Shown here in pieces: positions 16,613 through 25,355 of a stretch of DNA of 64,000 nucleotides. Position 1 is the stretch's first letter. Each line of letters opens with the position of its first letter. Made by a program: the position numbers and the translations under genes. The notes below the pieces were generated by a model that made no database searches, was not told where the DNA came from, and saw only the letters and a list, made by a program, of their open reading frames with translations. Source of the DNA: Rhodococcus jostii RHA1 (GTDB lineage: Bacteria > Actinomycetota > Actinomycetes > Mycobacteriales > Mycobacteriaceae); contig NC_008268.1 in NCBI RefSeq assembly GCF_000014565.1, forward strand, positions 5,956,501-6,020,500, given 5' to 3'.

Positions 16613-18097
16613 ATGATGACTCGCGTACTCGGTGCACGCTCCCTGGCCAGGGATCTCGGTAACTGGCAAGACGACAGCGGCCGCCGGTCGGCGGCGCGGC
16701 CCGCCTACCGGGCGCTGGCCGACGGGATCCGGTTACTCGTGCACGACGGCCGCATCCCGCTGGGGGTCGCGTTGCCGAGCGAGCGCGAACTGGCGTCGAT
16801 GCTGGAGTTGAGCCGGACCACGATCACGTCGTCGTATTCGGTGCTCCGGGACGAGGGGTATCTCATCAGCCGTCAGGGGTCGCGCAGCACCGTCGCGCTG
16901 CCGCTGGGGGCACGGCAGAACGGGCTGATGTTCCGGGCACACCAGCCCGGTTCCGACAGCTCGGTGGTCGACCTCAGCTACGCCGCGATGGCCGCGCCCG
17001 CGGAAGCGGTCGAGCAGGCCTACTCCTATGCGTTGCAATCGCTTCCGCAATTCCTGCCCACTCACGGGATGGAGCCGGTGGGGATCGGCGCGTTGCGGGA
17101 CGTCATCGCGGCGCGTTACCGGGCGCGCGGGCTGGAGACCTCGCCCGAGCAGATCATGGTCACCTCCGGCGCTCAGCATGCGCTGCGGCTGCTCCTCAAC
17201 GTGCTCACTGCGCCGGGGGAGCGGGTGCTGGTCGAGCACCCCACGTACCCCAACGCGCTGGAGGCGATCCGCAGGGTCGGTGCGCGTCCGGTCCCGGTTC
17301 CCGTCCGTCCGGAAGGCGGGGCCTCCGGGGCGTGGGATCTCGACGGAATCCGCAGCGCCGCCCGGCAGACCGCGGCCCGGATGGCGTACCTGATCCCGGA
17401 CTTCCACAACCCCACCGGACTGTGCCTCGACGCGTCCGGGCGGGCCGAACTGGCGCGGATCGCGCGCGACACCCGCATGACCCTGGTGGTGGACGAGACC
17501 ATGGTCGACCTGTGGCTGGACGAACCATCACCGGGGCCGGTCGCGGCGCACGGCAGGGGCGCCGCGAAGTCGGAGGTCGTGACGATCGGGTCGGCGGCGA
17601 AGTCGTTCTGGGGCGGGCTGCGCGTCGGCTGGATTCGCGCCGATCCGGCGCTGATCACCCGGCTTGCCGGGGCGCGGGCCGCGGTCGATCTGGGCACGCC
17701 GGTGATGGACCAGCTCGCGGCGGCACATCTGCTCTCCGACGACGAACTCGTCCTCGCCCGGCGCCGGGCGGAACTGCGGGAACAGCGGGGCGCGATGCTC
17801 GACGCTCTCGCCGACCGCCTGCCGGACTGGGTCCCGACCATCGGTTCGGGGGGAATGTCGCTGTGGCTGCGCATGCCCGCACCGGTGTCGACGGCGCTGG
17901 CCGCGACGGCCCCCAACTTCGGGGTGCTGCTGGCGGCGGGACCGCGGTTCGGGGTGGAGGGCGCGTTCGAGCGGTTCGTCCGGCTCCCGTACGCGCGGAC
18001 GTCCGACGAACTGCGTCGCGGTGTCGACTGCGTCGCGGCAGCGTACGAGACGCTGGCCGTCGACCGAGAGCTCACGGAACCGTCCCTCGTCGTCTGA
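16613..18097 (+). CDS. MocR-type GntR/aminotransferase transcriptional regulator
   Basis: The 494-residue protein joins an N-terminal GntR winged helix (about 25-95: YRALADGIRLLVHDGRIPLGVALPSERELASMLELSRTTITSSYSVLRDEGYL) to a fold-type I aminotransferase-like domain. The PLP lysine is in VTIGSAAKSFWGGLRVGW, and DFHNPTGLCLD and VTSGAQHALRLLL are conserved PLP-fold segments. MocR regulators sense PLP together with an amino acid or amine and usually control adjacent metabolic genes, but neither flank here suggests a target. GATACT at 16600-16605 lies 7 bases before the ATG, so it is probably leaderless. A large palindrome begins right after the stop. Confidence 0.92.
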   Translation: MMTRVLGARSLARDLGNWQDDSGRRSAARPAYRALADGIRLLVHDGRIPLGVALPSERELASMLELSRTTITSSYSVLRDEGYLISRQGSRSTVALPLGARQNGLMFRAHQPGSDSSVVDLSYAAMAAPAEAVEQAYSYALQSLPQFLPTHGMEPVGIGALRDVIAARYRARGLETSPEQIMVTSGAQHALRLLLNVLTAPGERVLVEHPTYPNALEAIRRVGARPVPVPVRPEGGASGAWDLDGIRSAARQTAARMAYLIPDFHNPTGLCLDASGRAELARIARDTRMTLVVDETMVDLWLDEPSPGPVAAHGRGAAKSEVVTIGSAAKSFWGGLRVGWIRADPALITRLAGARAAVDLGTPVMDQLAAAHLLSDDELVLARRRAELREQRGAMLDALADRLPDWVPTIGSGGMSLWLRMPAPVSTALAATAPNFGVLLAAGPRFGVEGAFERFVRLPYARTSDELRRGVDCVAAAYETLAVDRELTEPSLVV

Positions 18098-18098
18098 G

Positions 18099-18144
18099 CA
18101 CGTGAGTGGCGAAGCGTGCCGGAACACGCATCGCCACTCACGTG
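18099..18144. repeat. 46-bp palindrome of the GTGAGTGGC family, between convergent genes
   Basis: Twenty-base arms (18099-18118 and 18125-18144, core CACGTGAGTGGCGA) pair with one mismatch around a 6-base loop. It fills the gap between the MocR stop codon and the stop of the leftward racemase gene. A close relative lies inside a coding region at 28113-28152. A bidirectional terminator role is likely. Confidence 0.8.
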
Positions 18145-18148
18145 GGGG

Positions 18149-19246
18149 TCAGGTCCAGACGGTGTCGATGTCGACGCCCTCGCGGGCAGGCGGGGTGGGT
18201 GCGCCGGCCGGGGTGCGCGAGAACCGCGGCGCCGGGGCGTGCTGCGTGACGCCGTCGAGGTCGATCAGCGATCCGCGGGCGGCGATGTGCTCGTTGGACG
18301 GCGCCTCCGCGAACGTCAGCACGGGCGACACGCAGGCATCGGTGCCGAGGAAGATGGCCGCCCACTCGTCGCGGGTCTTCGACAGGAACTTCTCGGCGAA
18401 GACCTTCTTCATCTGCGGCCACGCCGAGATGTCCATCTGCTGCGGGAGTTCGGCGGGGTCGAGTTCGAGGCCCTGCAACAGCAGAGCGTAGAACTGCGGC
18501 TCGATCGAGCCGACGGCCATGTACTTGCCGTCGGACGTCTCGTAGGTGTCGTAGAACGGCGCGCCGGTGTCGAGCAGGTTGACACCCCGCTCGTCGGACC
18601 AGACGCCGCGGCCGCGGAACGCCCACATCATGTGCGACAGGGCCAGCGCGCCGTCGACCATGGCCGCATCGACGACCTGGCCCTTGCCGGACGTTTGGCG
18701 CTCCACCAGCGCCGACAGGATCCCGAAGATCAGGAACATCGAACCGCCGCCGAAGTCGCCGACCATGTTCAGCGGCGGCACGGGACGCTCACCCTTGCGG
18801 CCGATGGCGTGCAGGACCCCGGTCAGCGAGATGTAGTTGATGTCGTGCCCGGCCGCGCTGGCCAGCGGACCCTCCTGGCCCCAGCCCGTCATCCGTCCGT
18901 ACACGAGTCGCTCGTTGCGCCCGAGGCAGACGTCCGGGCCCAGGCCCATACGCTCGGTGACACCGGGGCGGAAGCCCTCGATCACGACGTCCGCGCGCTC
19001 GATCAGACCGAGAACCTTCTCCACCTGCTCGGGGTCCTTCAGATTGGCCTCCACGACGCGACGACCCCGCTGGATCTGGTCGTACGGGCCGTCCGGCGGG
19101 ATCACTCCGGGACGCTGGACGCACACCACGTCGGCGCCGAGATCGGCCAGGAGGGCGGCGGCGTGCGGGCCCGGTCCGAGGCCTGCGAATTCGACGACGC
19201 GAATGCCCGCGAGGGGGCCCTTCTTCTCTGTAACTGGAGCAGACAC
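18149..19246 (-). CDS. mcr: Alpha-methylacyl-CoA racemase (CaiB/BaiF family III)
   Basis: The 365-residue protein matches the racemase branch of family III CoA-transferases, which inverts the 2-methyl centre of (R)-methyl-branched acyl-CoAs for beta-oxidation, including sterol side chains. The catalytic set seen in mycobacterial MCR is present in order: His in [14 protein letters not shown], Asp in [11 protein letters not shown] and Glu in VGSIEPQFY. The N-terminal [20 protein letters not shown] is the Rossmann-like CoA region. The start is GTG at 19246 with GAGGAA upstream. A true CoA-transferase would carry the nucleophilic Asp differently; the His-Asp pair favours racemase. Confidence 0.9.
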   Translation of the reverse strand: MSAPVTEKKGPLAGIRVVEFAGLGPGPHAAALLADLGADVVCVQRPGVIPPDGPYDQIQRGRRVVEANLKDPEQVEKVLGLIERADVVIEGFRPGVTERMGLGPDVCLGRNERLVYGRMTGWGQEGPLASAAGHDINYISLTGVLHAIGRKGERPVPPLNMVGDFGGGSMFLIFGILSALVERQTSGKGQVVDAAMVDGALALSHMMWAFRGRGVWSDERGVNLLDTGAPFYDTYETSDGKYMAVGSIEPQFYALLLQGLELDPAELPQQMDISAWPQMKKVFAEKFLSKTRDEWAAIFLGTDACVSPVLTFAEAPSNEHIAARGSLIDLDGVTQHAPAPRFSRTPAGAPTPPAREGVDIDTVWT

Positions 19247-19391
19247 GCGAGTTCCTCATTCCGGTACGAGACAACCTGTCGAATCGACGTTAACTTGCGA
19301 CCCTCGGTCCGTGTGCCCCGGGTCACGGGATACCGCCGTCGGTGAGCCCGCGCTCTTGCCTGCCCGCGGGTGCGCGGGGCACAGTTGATTC

Positions 19392-19769
19392 ATGAGTTTT
19401 CAGGGTGAGCTCGTGAGTTTCGTGGCCAGCACCGATCTGGACGTCTCGGAGATGTTCTACGTGGAGACCCTGGGGCTGACGCTCGTCTCACGGGACGAGT
19501 TCGCGTTGGCCCTCGATTGCAACGGCTCCCTGCTCCGGGTCACGCTGGTGCAGGCGAAGGCCGACACCGGGTACACGGTGCTGGGGTGGAAGGTCGGCGA
19601 CCTGAACAAGGTCGTCGAAACACTGCGCAGCAAGGGCATCGAGTTCACCGAGTACCCGGGCATGGATCAGGACGAGCACGCCGCCTGGCGCGCCCCGGAC
19701 GGCATCCGCGTCGCGTGGTTCCGGGACCCGCACGGCAACGTGCTGTCGCTCTTCGAGGATCCGAACTGA
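19392..19769 (+). CDS. VOC-family (glyoxalase/bleomycin-resistance fold) protein
   Basis: The 125-residue protein is one VOC domain: two beta-alpha-beta-beta-beta modules, starting ELVSFVASTDLDVSEMFYVETLGLTLVSRD and ending RVAWFRDPHGNVLSLFED. The final DPHGNxLSLFE carries the usual metal-ligand Glu. Family members range from glyoxalases to dioxygenases and binding proteins, and the substrate is not evident. TTGATT-like sequence lies just before the ATG at 19392 and no ribosome site is visible, so it may be leaderless. It is convergent with the SDR gene after a 6-base gap. Confidence 0.85.
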   Translation: MSFQGELVSFVASTDLDVSEMFYVETLGLTLVSRDEFALALDCNGSLLRVTLVQAKADTGYTVLGWKVGDLNKVVETLRSKGIEFTEYPGMDQDEHAAWRAPDGIRVAWFRDPHGNVLSLFEDPN

Positions 19770-19775
19770 CCGGCG

Positions 19776-20678
19776 TCAGCGGCGGGCCGCACCGCGGTCG
19801 GCGAGCAGTGCCTCGGTGGCGTCCCACAACCGCGCGGCGAGTTCGGCGTCACGTGCGTCTTTGCTCGGCTGAACAACCTTGCAGCCCTTGACGTATTCGC
19901 CGGTGAACTTACCGCTCTCCGTCGCGGTGGCGGTCCAGACCACCGTGTCCGCTGCCTTCGCGACGTCCGACGCGAACGGGGTCAGGAGTGTCCCCACCAC
20001 CTGGTAGCCGAACAGACCCCGCCCGAGGGAGGTGCCGCGGACGAACCCGGGGTCGGCGCAATTGACGACCAGCCTCGCAGGATCGGACCGGCGCGCCAAC
20101 TCGCGGGTGAACAGGGTCAGGGCGAGTTTGGAGTTGTTGTACGCACGCTGGCCGTGGAACGTGTCCTTCGTGCCGTCGAGGTCGTCGAAGTCGAGGTGCC
20201 CGCCGCGATGTCCCGACGAGCTGACGTCGACGATGCGCGCCGGATGCCGGTAACCGGCGGCGTCGGCGGTCGACGCCTGCGCCATCGCCGGAGCCAGCGA
20301 CGTCGCCAGCACGAACGGCGCGAGGTAGTTCACGGCGAACATCTCTTCGACGCCGTCCACCGTCAGTTGACGATGCCCCACGTCGATGCCCGCGTTGTTC
20401 ACCAGCACATCGATCCGCGGGAACCGGTGCAGCAGTTCCTCGGACAGCCTGCGCGCACGGTCGAGCGAGGACAGGTCGGCGAGCGCCGAGTTCAGCCGGT
20501 CGCGGTCGGTGTTCTCGGACAGTTCGGCGATCACCGCGTCGATCTTGTCCTGGTCCCGGCCGACCAGAACGACGGTGGCCCCGCGGCGTGCGAGTTGGCG
20601 GCAGGTCTCCAGGCCGAGCCCCGAGGTGGCACCGGTGACCACCATGGTGCGGCCTGCGAGATCGTTCGACTCGGTCAT
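19776..20678 (-). CDS. Short-chain dehydrogenase/reductase
   Basis: A 300-residue classical SDR. The cofactor motif TGATSGLG (TGxxxGxG) is near residue 16, NNAG is in VLVNNAGIDVG, the catalytic Ser is in RIVDVSSSGHRGGH and the YxxxK pair is in RAYNNSKLAL. Arg in LVGRDQDK after the second strand suggests NADP preference. The overall shape resembles retinol-dehydrogenase-like SDRs with an extended C-terminus, common in rhodococci. The substrate is unknown. TAGTCT-like sequence upstream may be its promoter. It converges with the VOC gene and is followed by the esterase pair on the same strand after 98 bases. Confidence 0.9.
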   Translation of the reverse strand: MTESNDLAGRTMVVTGATSGLGLETCRQLARRGATVVLVGRDQDKIDAVIAELSENTDRDRLNSALADLSSLDRARRLSEELLHRFPRIDVLVNNAGIDVGHRQLTVDGVEEMFAVNYLAPFVLATSLAPAMAQASTADAAGYRHPARIVDVSSSGHRGGHLDFDDLDGTKDTFHGQRAYNNSKLALTLFTRELARRSDPARLVVNCADPGFVRGTSLGRGLFGYQVVGTLLTPFASDVAKAADTVVWTATATESGKFTGEYVKGCKVVQPSKDARDAELAARLWDATEALLADRGAARR

Positions 20679-20776
20679 TCTCGCCTCCCGAATGCAGGTC
20701 TCTACGAGACTAGGGCAACCGGGAGGGTCGCACCATGGAACGAAAACACCGCGAATCCGCCCGCGACTGCCGCCGG

Positions 20777-22243
20777 CTAGCGTCGGTGCTCGTACCCCAG
20801 CCAGGCGCGTCGACGCTCACCGAGCGGATCGTTCTCCACCCGGCTCGTGGCGTCGATGATGAGCGTCTCGCGGCGCTCCGGCGAGTACCGGGGCCATCCG
20901 GGTGCCGGGGTCCCGTGCCGGGCGAAATGCAGCCAGTGCGACTGAACGGTGTCGGTGACGGCCAGCAACCCGCGGCGGCCCCCGAACGCGGTGAGCAGCC
21001 GCGCCCACGGCCCGGTCAGCCCGAACACCGCGTACATCTCCGTCGCGTGAGTGGCGCCCAATCCGAGGATGTGAAGCAACCGGGGTGCGAAGTCGTACCG
21101 GTAACTGTAGGTCGGTGCGACGGTCGTGTGACCCTGCGCGCACAGGACGGACGGTTCCCAGAACGTCACGTCGCCGCCGAGGTCCGCGGCCGCACGCCTC
21201 CCGGGATAACCGGGGTAGGCGGCGATGGCCCGTTCCTTCACCGACGCGTCCACGTGCGAGAACATCTTGTCGATCCGGGTGGGATCGGTGGGCAGAATGT
21301 TCAGGAACCGGGGAAAGACCCTGCCCTCGTGACGGTTCGTGCCGATGATCAGCGGAACCGGGTGCCCGGAACCGGACGCGAAGCAGTCGAGCGGATGCGT
21401 GGGAAGGAAGAAGCCGTCGACAACGGGCGCGAACGCGCGGGTTCCCGGTTCTTCATCGGCGCCCCGGCGCGCCAGTGTCGTCCCCGCTTCGACGAAGCCG
21501 GCGGGGTCGGCGGTCTCGAGCCACGTCGCGGCCTCGGAGAGCGGGACCCCGGCGATCTCGAGGAATTCGCGCGACCACCGCGCGGCCCGCTCGGGGTGGT
21601 ACGCGGACGCCACCGGTGGGCTCTCCGCGATGGCCTGCGCGAACAGGCCTTTCGCGGCGGGGGTGGTCATGAGTGTGGTGACGGCGTTGGCGCCCGCGGA
21701 TTCGCCGAAGACGGTGACGTTGTCGGGGTCGCCGCCGAATTCGGCGATGTTGCGCTGCACCCATTCGAGTGCGGCGACCTGGTCGCGGAGTCCGAGGTTG
21801 GAGTCGAAAGGTCGTTCGGGGGTGGAGAATTGGGTGAAGTCGAGGTATCCGAGCGATCCGAGGCGGTAGTTGATCGACACGTACACGATGTCGCCGCGGC
21901 GGACCAGCGATTCGCCGCTGTAGAGCGACGAGGACGAGGTCCCCCCGGAGTAGGCGCCGCCGTGGATGAACACCATCACGGGTCGCGGCGACTCGGATGT
22001 GGACCCGGGTGCGAGCACGTTGAGGGTGAGACAGTCCTCGTCGGTCTCGTCACCCTGCGGGGCGGGGGACCCGAAGTGGAAGGCCCGCCGGACCCCCGAC
22101 CACGGTGCGACCGGTTGCGGGGCCCGCAACCGCAGCGGCCCGACCGGGGGAGCGGCGTAGGGAATCCCACGCCATGCGGTCAGGTCGTCGATCCGGCGTC
22201 CTCCGACGGCGCCGGCTTCGGTGTGGACCTCGAGAGCGCTCAC
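20777..22243 (-). CDS. Carboxylesterase type B (second of a tandem pair)
   Basis: The 488-residue alpha/beta hydrolase has the type B layout. RGIPYAAPPVGPLR is near the N-terminus, the oxyanion-hole HGGAYSGG is near residue 120, and the nucleophile Ser is in FGESAGANAV. The acid Glu is in GTNRHEGRVFP and the His in ATHATEMYAVFG. It hydrolyses carboxylic esters of unknown nature. The GTG at 22243 overlaps the upstream paralogue's stop by 4 bases (GTGA), so the two are co-translated. Residues from SLVRRGDIVYVSINYRLG to TTPAAKGLFA are identical to the paralogue, and the DNA there is nearly identical too (see the repeat entries). No signal peptide is seen. Confidence 0.9.
   Translation of the reverse strand: MSALEVHTEAGAVGGRRIDDLTAWRGIPYAAPPVGPLRLRAPQPVAPWSGVRRAFHFGSPAPQGDETDEDCLTLNVLAPGSTSESPRPVMVFIHGGAYSGGTSSSSLYSGESLVRRGDIVYVSINYRLGSLGYLDFTQFSTPERPFDSNLGLRDQVAALEWVQRNIAEFGGDPDNVTVFGESAGANAVTTLMTTPAAKGLFAQAIAESPPVASAYHPERAARWSREFLEIAGVPLSEAATWLETADPAGFVEAGTTLARRGADEEPGTRAFAPVVDGFFLPTHPLDCFASGSGHPVPLIIGTNRHEGRVFPRFLNILPTDPTRIDKMFSHVDASVKERAIAAYPGYPGRRAAADLGGDVTFWEPSVLCAQGHTTVAPTYSYRYDFAPRLLHILGLGATHATEMYAVFGLTGPWARLLTAFGGRRGLLAVTDTVQSHWLHFARHGTPAPGWPRYSPERRETLIIDATSRVENDPLGERRRAWLGYEHRR
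21651..21910. repeat. 260-bp near-identical tract shared with the upstream esterase gene (copy 1)
   Basis: This segment of the downstream esterase gene matches 23129-23388 of the upstream one over 260 bases with, by my reading, three single-base differences. Sequence on both sides diverges abruptly. The tract encodes the strand-helix core around the nucleophile motif GESAG. The pattern suggests recent gene conversion rather than simple conservation. Confidence 0.85.
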
Positions 22244-23769
22244 AGGCCCTGCCCGTAATAGCCCCGGTACCCCTGCCAGGCCAGCCTGCGCTCCCGGCGC
22301 GGATCGTCCTGGACGGTGGTGACGGTGTCGAACACGAGTGTTGCCCTCCTGTCGGTGTCGTACTTCGGCCACGACGCCAACGGTGTTCCCTGCGAGGCGA
22401 AGTGCAGCCAGTGTCGCTGTACGGTGTCCGTCACGTCCTTGAGTCCGCGACGACCACCCGGCAGGGTGAGGCCGCGGCCGATCAGGGTGTCGGCGATGTC
22501 GAACACCGCGAACAACTCGAATCCGTGTGTGGCGTCCAGTCCGAGCCATTTCATGGCGCGCGGAGCGAAGTCGAAACGATAGCTGAAGGTGGGGGCGAAC
22601 GCGCAGTGGGCCTCGGCCAGTTCGATCGACGGCTTCCAGAACGTGAGATCGCCGCCCAGGTCGGTGGCCGCGTCCGGCGCCGGGTAGCCGGGATACGCGG
22701 CGGTGACGCGGGCCTCGGCGCCGGGGTCGGTGAGTGCGAACATCCGCCCGATCCGGTCGGGGTCGGTCGGCAGCGCGTCGAGGAGTTTCGGGAACAGGGT
22801 GCCCTCGCGGGCGTTGGTACCGATGATCAGCGGAACCCGGTGCGCCGAGCCGTCGGCGAACGCGTCGAGCGGAGGCTTCGGCAGGAAGTCGCCGTCGATC
22901 ACGGGTCCGAACGGGTGCAGTCCCGGCGTCTCCGACAGCACCTTCGCGCCGAGACGATTTCCGGCCCGGCCCAGTGCGCCGACCGGTGACGAGGCGAGGG
23001 CCTCTGCGGCGGTGTCCGGTTCAGCCCCGAGCAGCGTCACGTAGTCGGATGCCCACCGGGCGGCGCGGTCGGCGGTGGTGACGAGGCCGGGGGCGGAACT
23101 CTCCGAGATCGCCCGTGCGAACAGTCCTTTCGCGGCGGGGGTGGTCATGAGTGTGGTGACGGCGTTGGCGCCCGCGGATTCGCCGAAGACGGTGACGTTG
23201 TCGGGGTCGCCGCCGAATTCGGCGATGTTGCGTTGCACCCATTCGAGTGCGGCGACCTGGTCTCGGAGTCCGAGGTTGGAGTCGAAAGGTCTTTCGGGGG
23301 TGGAGAATTGGGTGAAGTCGAGGTATCCGAGCGATCCGAGGCGGTAGTTGATCGACACGTACACGATGTCGCCGCGGCGGACCAGCGACTGTCCGCCGTA
23401 GAGCGCGGTGGCCGACATGCCCAGCGTGTACGCGCCGCCGTGGATGAACACCATCACCGGGCGCGCCCCGGATGTGCCGGGCGTGGCCAGCACGTTGAGA
23501 GTCAAGCAATTCTCGCTGGACGGCTGATACTTGCCCGGACGGAGTGCGGTGAACTTCTTGTGCTGCACGGCGGCGTCGCCGAATTCGGTGGCATCGAGCT
23601 CGCCGGACCACGGCGTGACCGGCTGGGGTGCGCGAAACCGCAGCGGCCCGACCGGGGGCGCCGCGTAGGGAATTCCCCGCCACGCGACCAGGTCGCCGAC
23701 GCGCCGGCCGCGGACCACCCCTGCGGTCGTCCTCACCAGCGGGTCGGTCGTGAGAGTGTCAGACGCCAT
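22240..23769 (-). CDS. Carboxylesterase type B (first of a tandem pair)
   Basis: This 509-residue paralogue of the next gene has the same order of motifs: RGIPYAAPPVGPLRF, HGGAYTLGM, FGESAGANAV with the nucleophile Ser, GTNAREGTLFP with the acid residue, and DATHGFELFAVF with the catalytic His. It carries an extra loop near residues 65-85 (VQHKKFTALRPGKYQPS). TATAGT on the minus strand (23777-23782) lies exactly 7 bases before the ATG at 23769, so the operon starts with a leaderless transcript. A palindrome covers the -35 region. Outside the 260-bp conversion tract the two proteins are clearly but more distantly related. Confidence 0.92.
   Translation of the reverse strand: MASDTLTTDPLVRTTAGVVRGRRVGDLVAWRGIPYAAPPVGPLRFRAPQPVTPWSGELDATEFGDAAVQHKKFTALRPGKYQPSSENCLTLNVLATPGTSGARPVMVFIHGGAYTLGMSATALYGGQSLVRRGDIVYVSINYRLGSLGYLDFTQFSTPERPFDSNLGLRDQVAALEWVQRNIAEFGGDPDNVTVFGESAGANAVTTLMTTPAAKGLFARAISESSAPGLVTTADRAARWASDYVTLLGAEPDTAAEALASSPVGALGRAGNRLGAKVLSETPGLHPFGPVIDGDFLPKPPLDAFADGSAHRVPLIIGTNAREGTLFPKLLDALPTDPDRIGRMFALTDPGAEARVTAAYPGYPAPDAATDLGGDLTFWKPSIELAEAHCAFAPTFSYRFDFAPRAMKWLGLDATHGFELFAVFDIADTLIGRGLTLPGGRRGLKDVTDTVQRHWLHFASQGTPLASWPKYDTDRRATLVFDTVTTVQDDPRRERRLAWQGYRGYYGQGL
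23129..23388. repeat. 260-bp near-identical tract shared with the downstream esterase gene (copy 2)
   Basis: Partner of 21651-21910, in the same orientation, starting 1,478 bases away. The three differences I see leave the encoded residues unchanged. Direct repeats of this length in tandem genes could also support deletion of one esterase by recombination. Confidence 0.85.
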
Positions 23770-23776
23770 GTCCGAA

Positions 23777-23810
23777 ACTATACGGAGATCACCTGAGAGG
23801 GCGTTCAGGT
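23777..23810 (-). promoter_or_regulatory. Esterase operon promoter with candidate operator
   Basis: The -10 box TATAGT (minus strand, 23782-23777) is 7 bases before the start codon. ACCTGA (23791-23796) and TCAGGT (23805-23810) form a perfect inverted repeat with an 8-base gap over the place where the -35 box should be, so a repressor bound there would block RNA polymerase. The regulator is unknown. Confidence 0.5.
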
Positions 23811-23833
23811 CCGCCGGCGGCGCTCCACACGGC

Positions 23834-25267
23834 TCAGCTCCGCGCCTCCAGCAGCCGCAGCCACACCTCGCTCACGGTCGGGTACGACGGGACCGCGTGC
23901 CACAGCGTGTCCAGCGGCACCTTCCCGACCAGCGCGATGGTGGCGGCATGGATGAGCTCGCCGACGTCCGTGCCCGCGAACGTCGCCCCGACCAGGGTGT
24001 CGGTGGCCCGGTCGATCACGAGCTTGGCGTGACCACTGAAATCGTCGCGCGCCAGTGACGAGCCGGCGACGGCGATGTCGACCTCGACGGTCTCCACGTC
24101 CACGCCGGCGTCGCGTGCCTCCTTCTCGGTGATCCCGACGGCCGAGACCTCCGGGTCGGCGAACACCACCTGGGGAACCTGGCCGTGGTCGGCGGTCGCC
24201 CGGAACCGGGCCCCCTCCAGCGGCCTGCCCTCGGCGCGGGCGGCGATCACGTCGCCGCAGACGCGGGCCTGGTACTTGCCCATATGAGTGAGCAACGCGC
24301 GGCCGTTGGCGTCGCCGACGGCGTACAACCATTCGTCCGCCGTCGTCAGGTGGTCGTCCGTGGTGAGGAATCCGTGGGAGTTCAGCAGTCGCGCGTCGAG
24401 GCCGAGCGCCGACGTGGCCGGAGTGCGCCCGGTCGCGACGACGACTTCGTCGACGACGAGCGGATCCTGTCCCGCCACGTCCAGCGTCACCGGACCACCG
24501 TGGATGCGGCCGATCCCCGTGTCCCGGGCGTCGGCTCGCTCGACGCCGCGAAGGTCCGCGCCGAACAGGATCCGCGCACCCTTCTTCTCCAGCGAGCGGG
24601 CCACCCGCTCACCGGCGAACGGCTCGTTCTTGGGGAGCAGCGCCCGGCCGCGCACCACCATCGTCAGTTCCTCGACGCCGAGGTCCAGTAGCCACGTCGC
24701 GCTCTCACATGCCACGACGCCGCCGCCGATCACGGCGACCCGGCGCGGAATCTCTCTCAGGTTGGTGGCGTCCCGCGAGATCCACGGCAACGACGCCCGC
24801 AGGCCGGGGGTGTCGGGGACCGCGGCGGTCGTCCCGGTGGCGACCACGACGGCGTGCCGGGCGCGCAGCTGACGGGAATCGCCGACCGTCACCGTGCGGT
24901 CCCCGGTGATGCGTGCCGATCCGCGGATGACGTCGATTCCCTGCGAGTCGGCCCACATCACCTGCGAGGAGTCGTCGTGGTTGCTGGTGAACGAGTCGCG
25001 TCGCGCCAGCACGGCGTCCACGTCGAGCGGCCCGGCCGACACTCCGGGCATGTTGCGCGCCGCCCCGAGGACCTCACCGGGACGCAACAGTGCCTTGCTG
25101 GGCATGCACGCCCAGTACGAGCATTCCCCGCCGACGAGTTCGTGTTCGATCAGCGCCGCGGTGCGGTCGCTGCCCGCGATGGCGTAACTCGCCGCGTTCT
25201 CACCGGCGGGGCCGCCTCCGATCACGATGACATCGAACTCTTCCGCGCCGCTCCCAGAGTCAGTCAT
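23834..25267 (-). CDS. Class I pyridine nucleotide-disulfide oxidoreductase (Lpd/mercuric reductase-like)
   Basis: The 477-residue flavoprotein binds FAD through DVIVIGGGPAGENAA and NAD(P) through RVAVIGGGVVACESA. The redox-active pair is intact in GGECSYWACMPSK (CxxxxC). At the C-terminus, where dihydrolipoamide dehydrogenase has His-Pro-Thr, the sequence reads SYPTVSE: Tyr replaces the catalytic His and the partner Glu is kept. This resembles mercuric reductase or soluble transhydrogenase rather than a true Lpd. It could reduce a disulfide, quinone or metal; the substrate is not determinable. The ATG at 25267 starts the conserved part; the longer frame upstream is a shadow of the SDR gene. 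Confidence 0.88.
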   Translation of the reverse strand: MTDSGSGAEEFDVIVIGGGPAGENAASYAIAGSDRTAALIEHELVGGECSYWACMPSKALLRPGEVLGAARNMPGVSAGPLDVDAVLARRDSFTSNHDDSSQVMWADSQGIDVIRGSARITGDRTVTVGDSRQLRARHAVVVATGTTAAVPDTPGLRASLPWISRDATNLREIPRRVAVIGGGVVACESATWLLDLGVEELTMVVRGRALLPKNEPFAGERVARSLEKKGARILFGADLRGVERADARDTGIGRIHGGPVTLDVAGQDPLVVDEVVVATGRTPATSALGLDARLLNSHGFLTTDDHLTTADEWLYAVGDANGRALLTHMGKYQARVCGDVIAARAEGRPLEGARFRATADHGQVPQVVFADPEVSAVGITEKEARDAGVDVETVEVDIAVAGSSLARDDFSGHAKLVIDRATDTLVGATFAGTDVGELIHAATIALVGKVPLDTLWHAVPSYPTVSEVWLRLLEARS

Positions 25268-25355
25268 ACCTGTAACCGTAAGCCGGTCGGTGCTGGATGT
25301 CAGAGGTTCCGGCGGGCCTCTCGCGTTGTTACCCGCGGGTAGATAGTGTGGCGGA

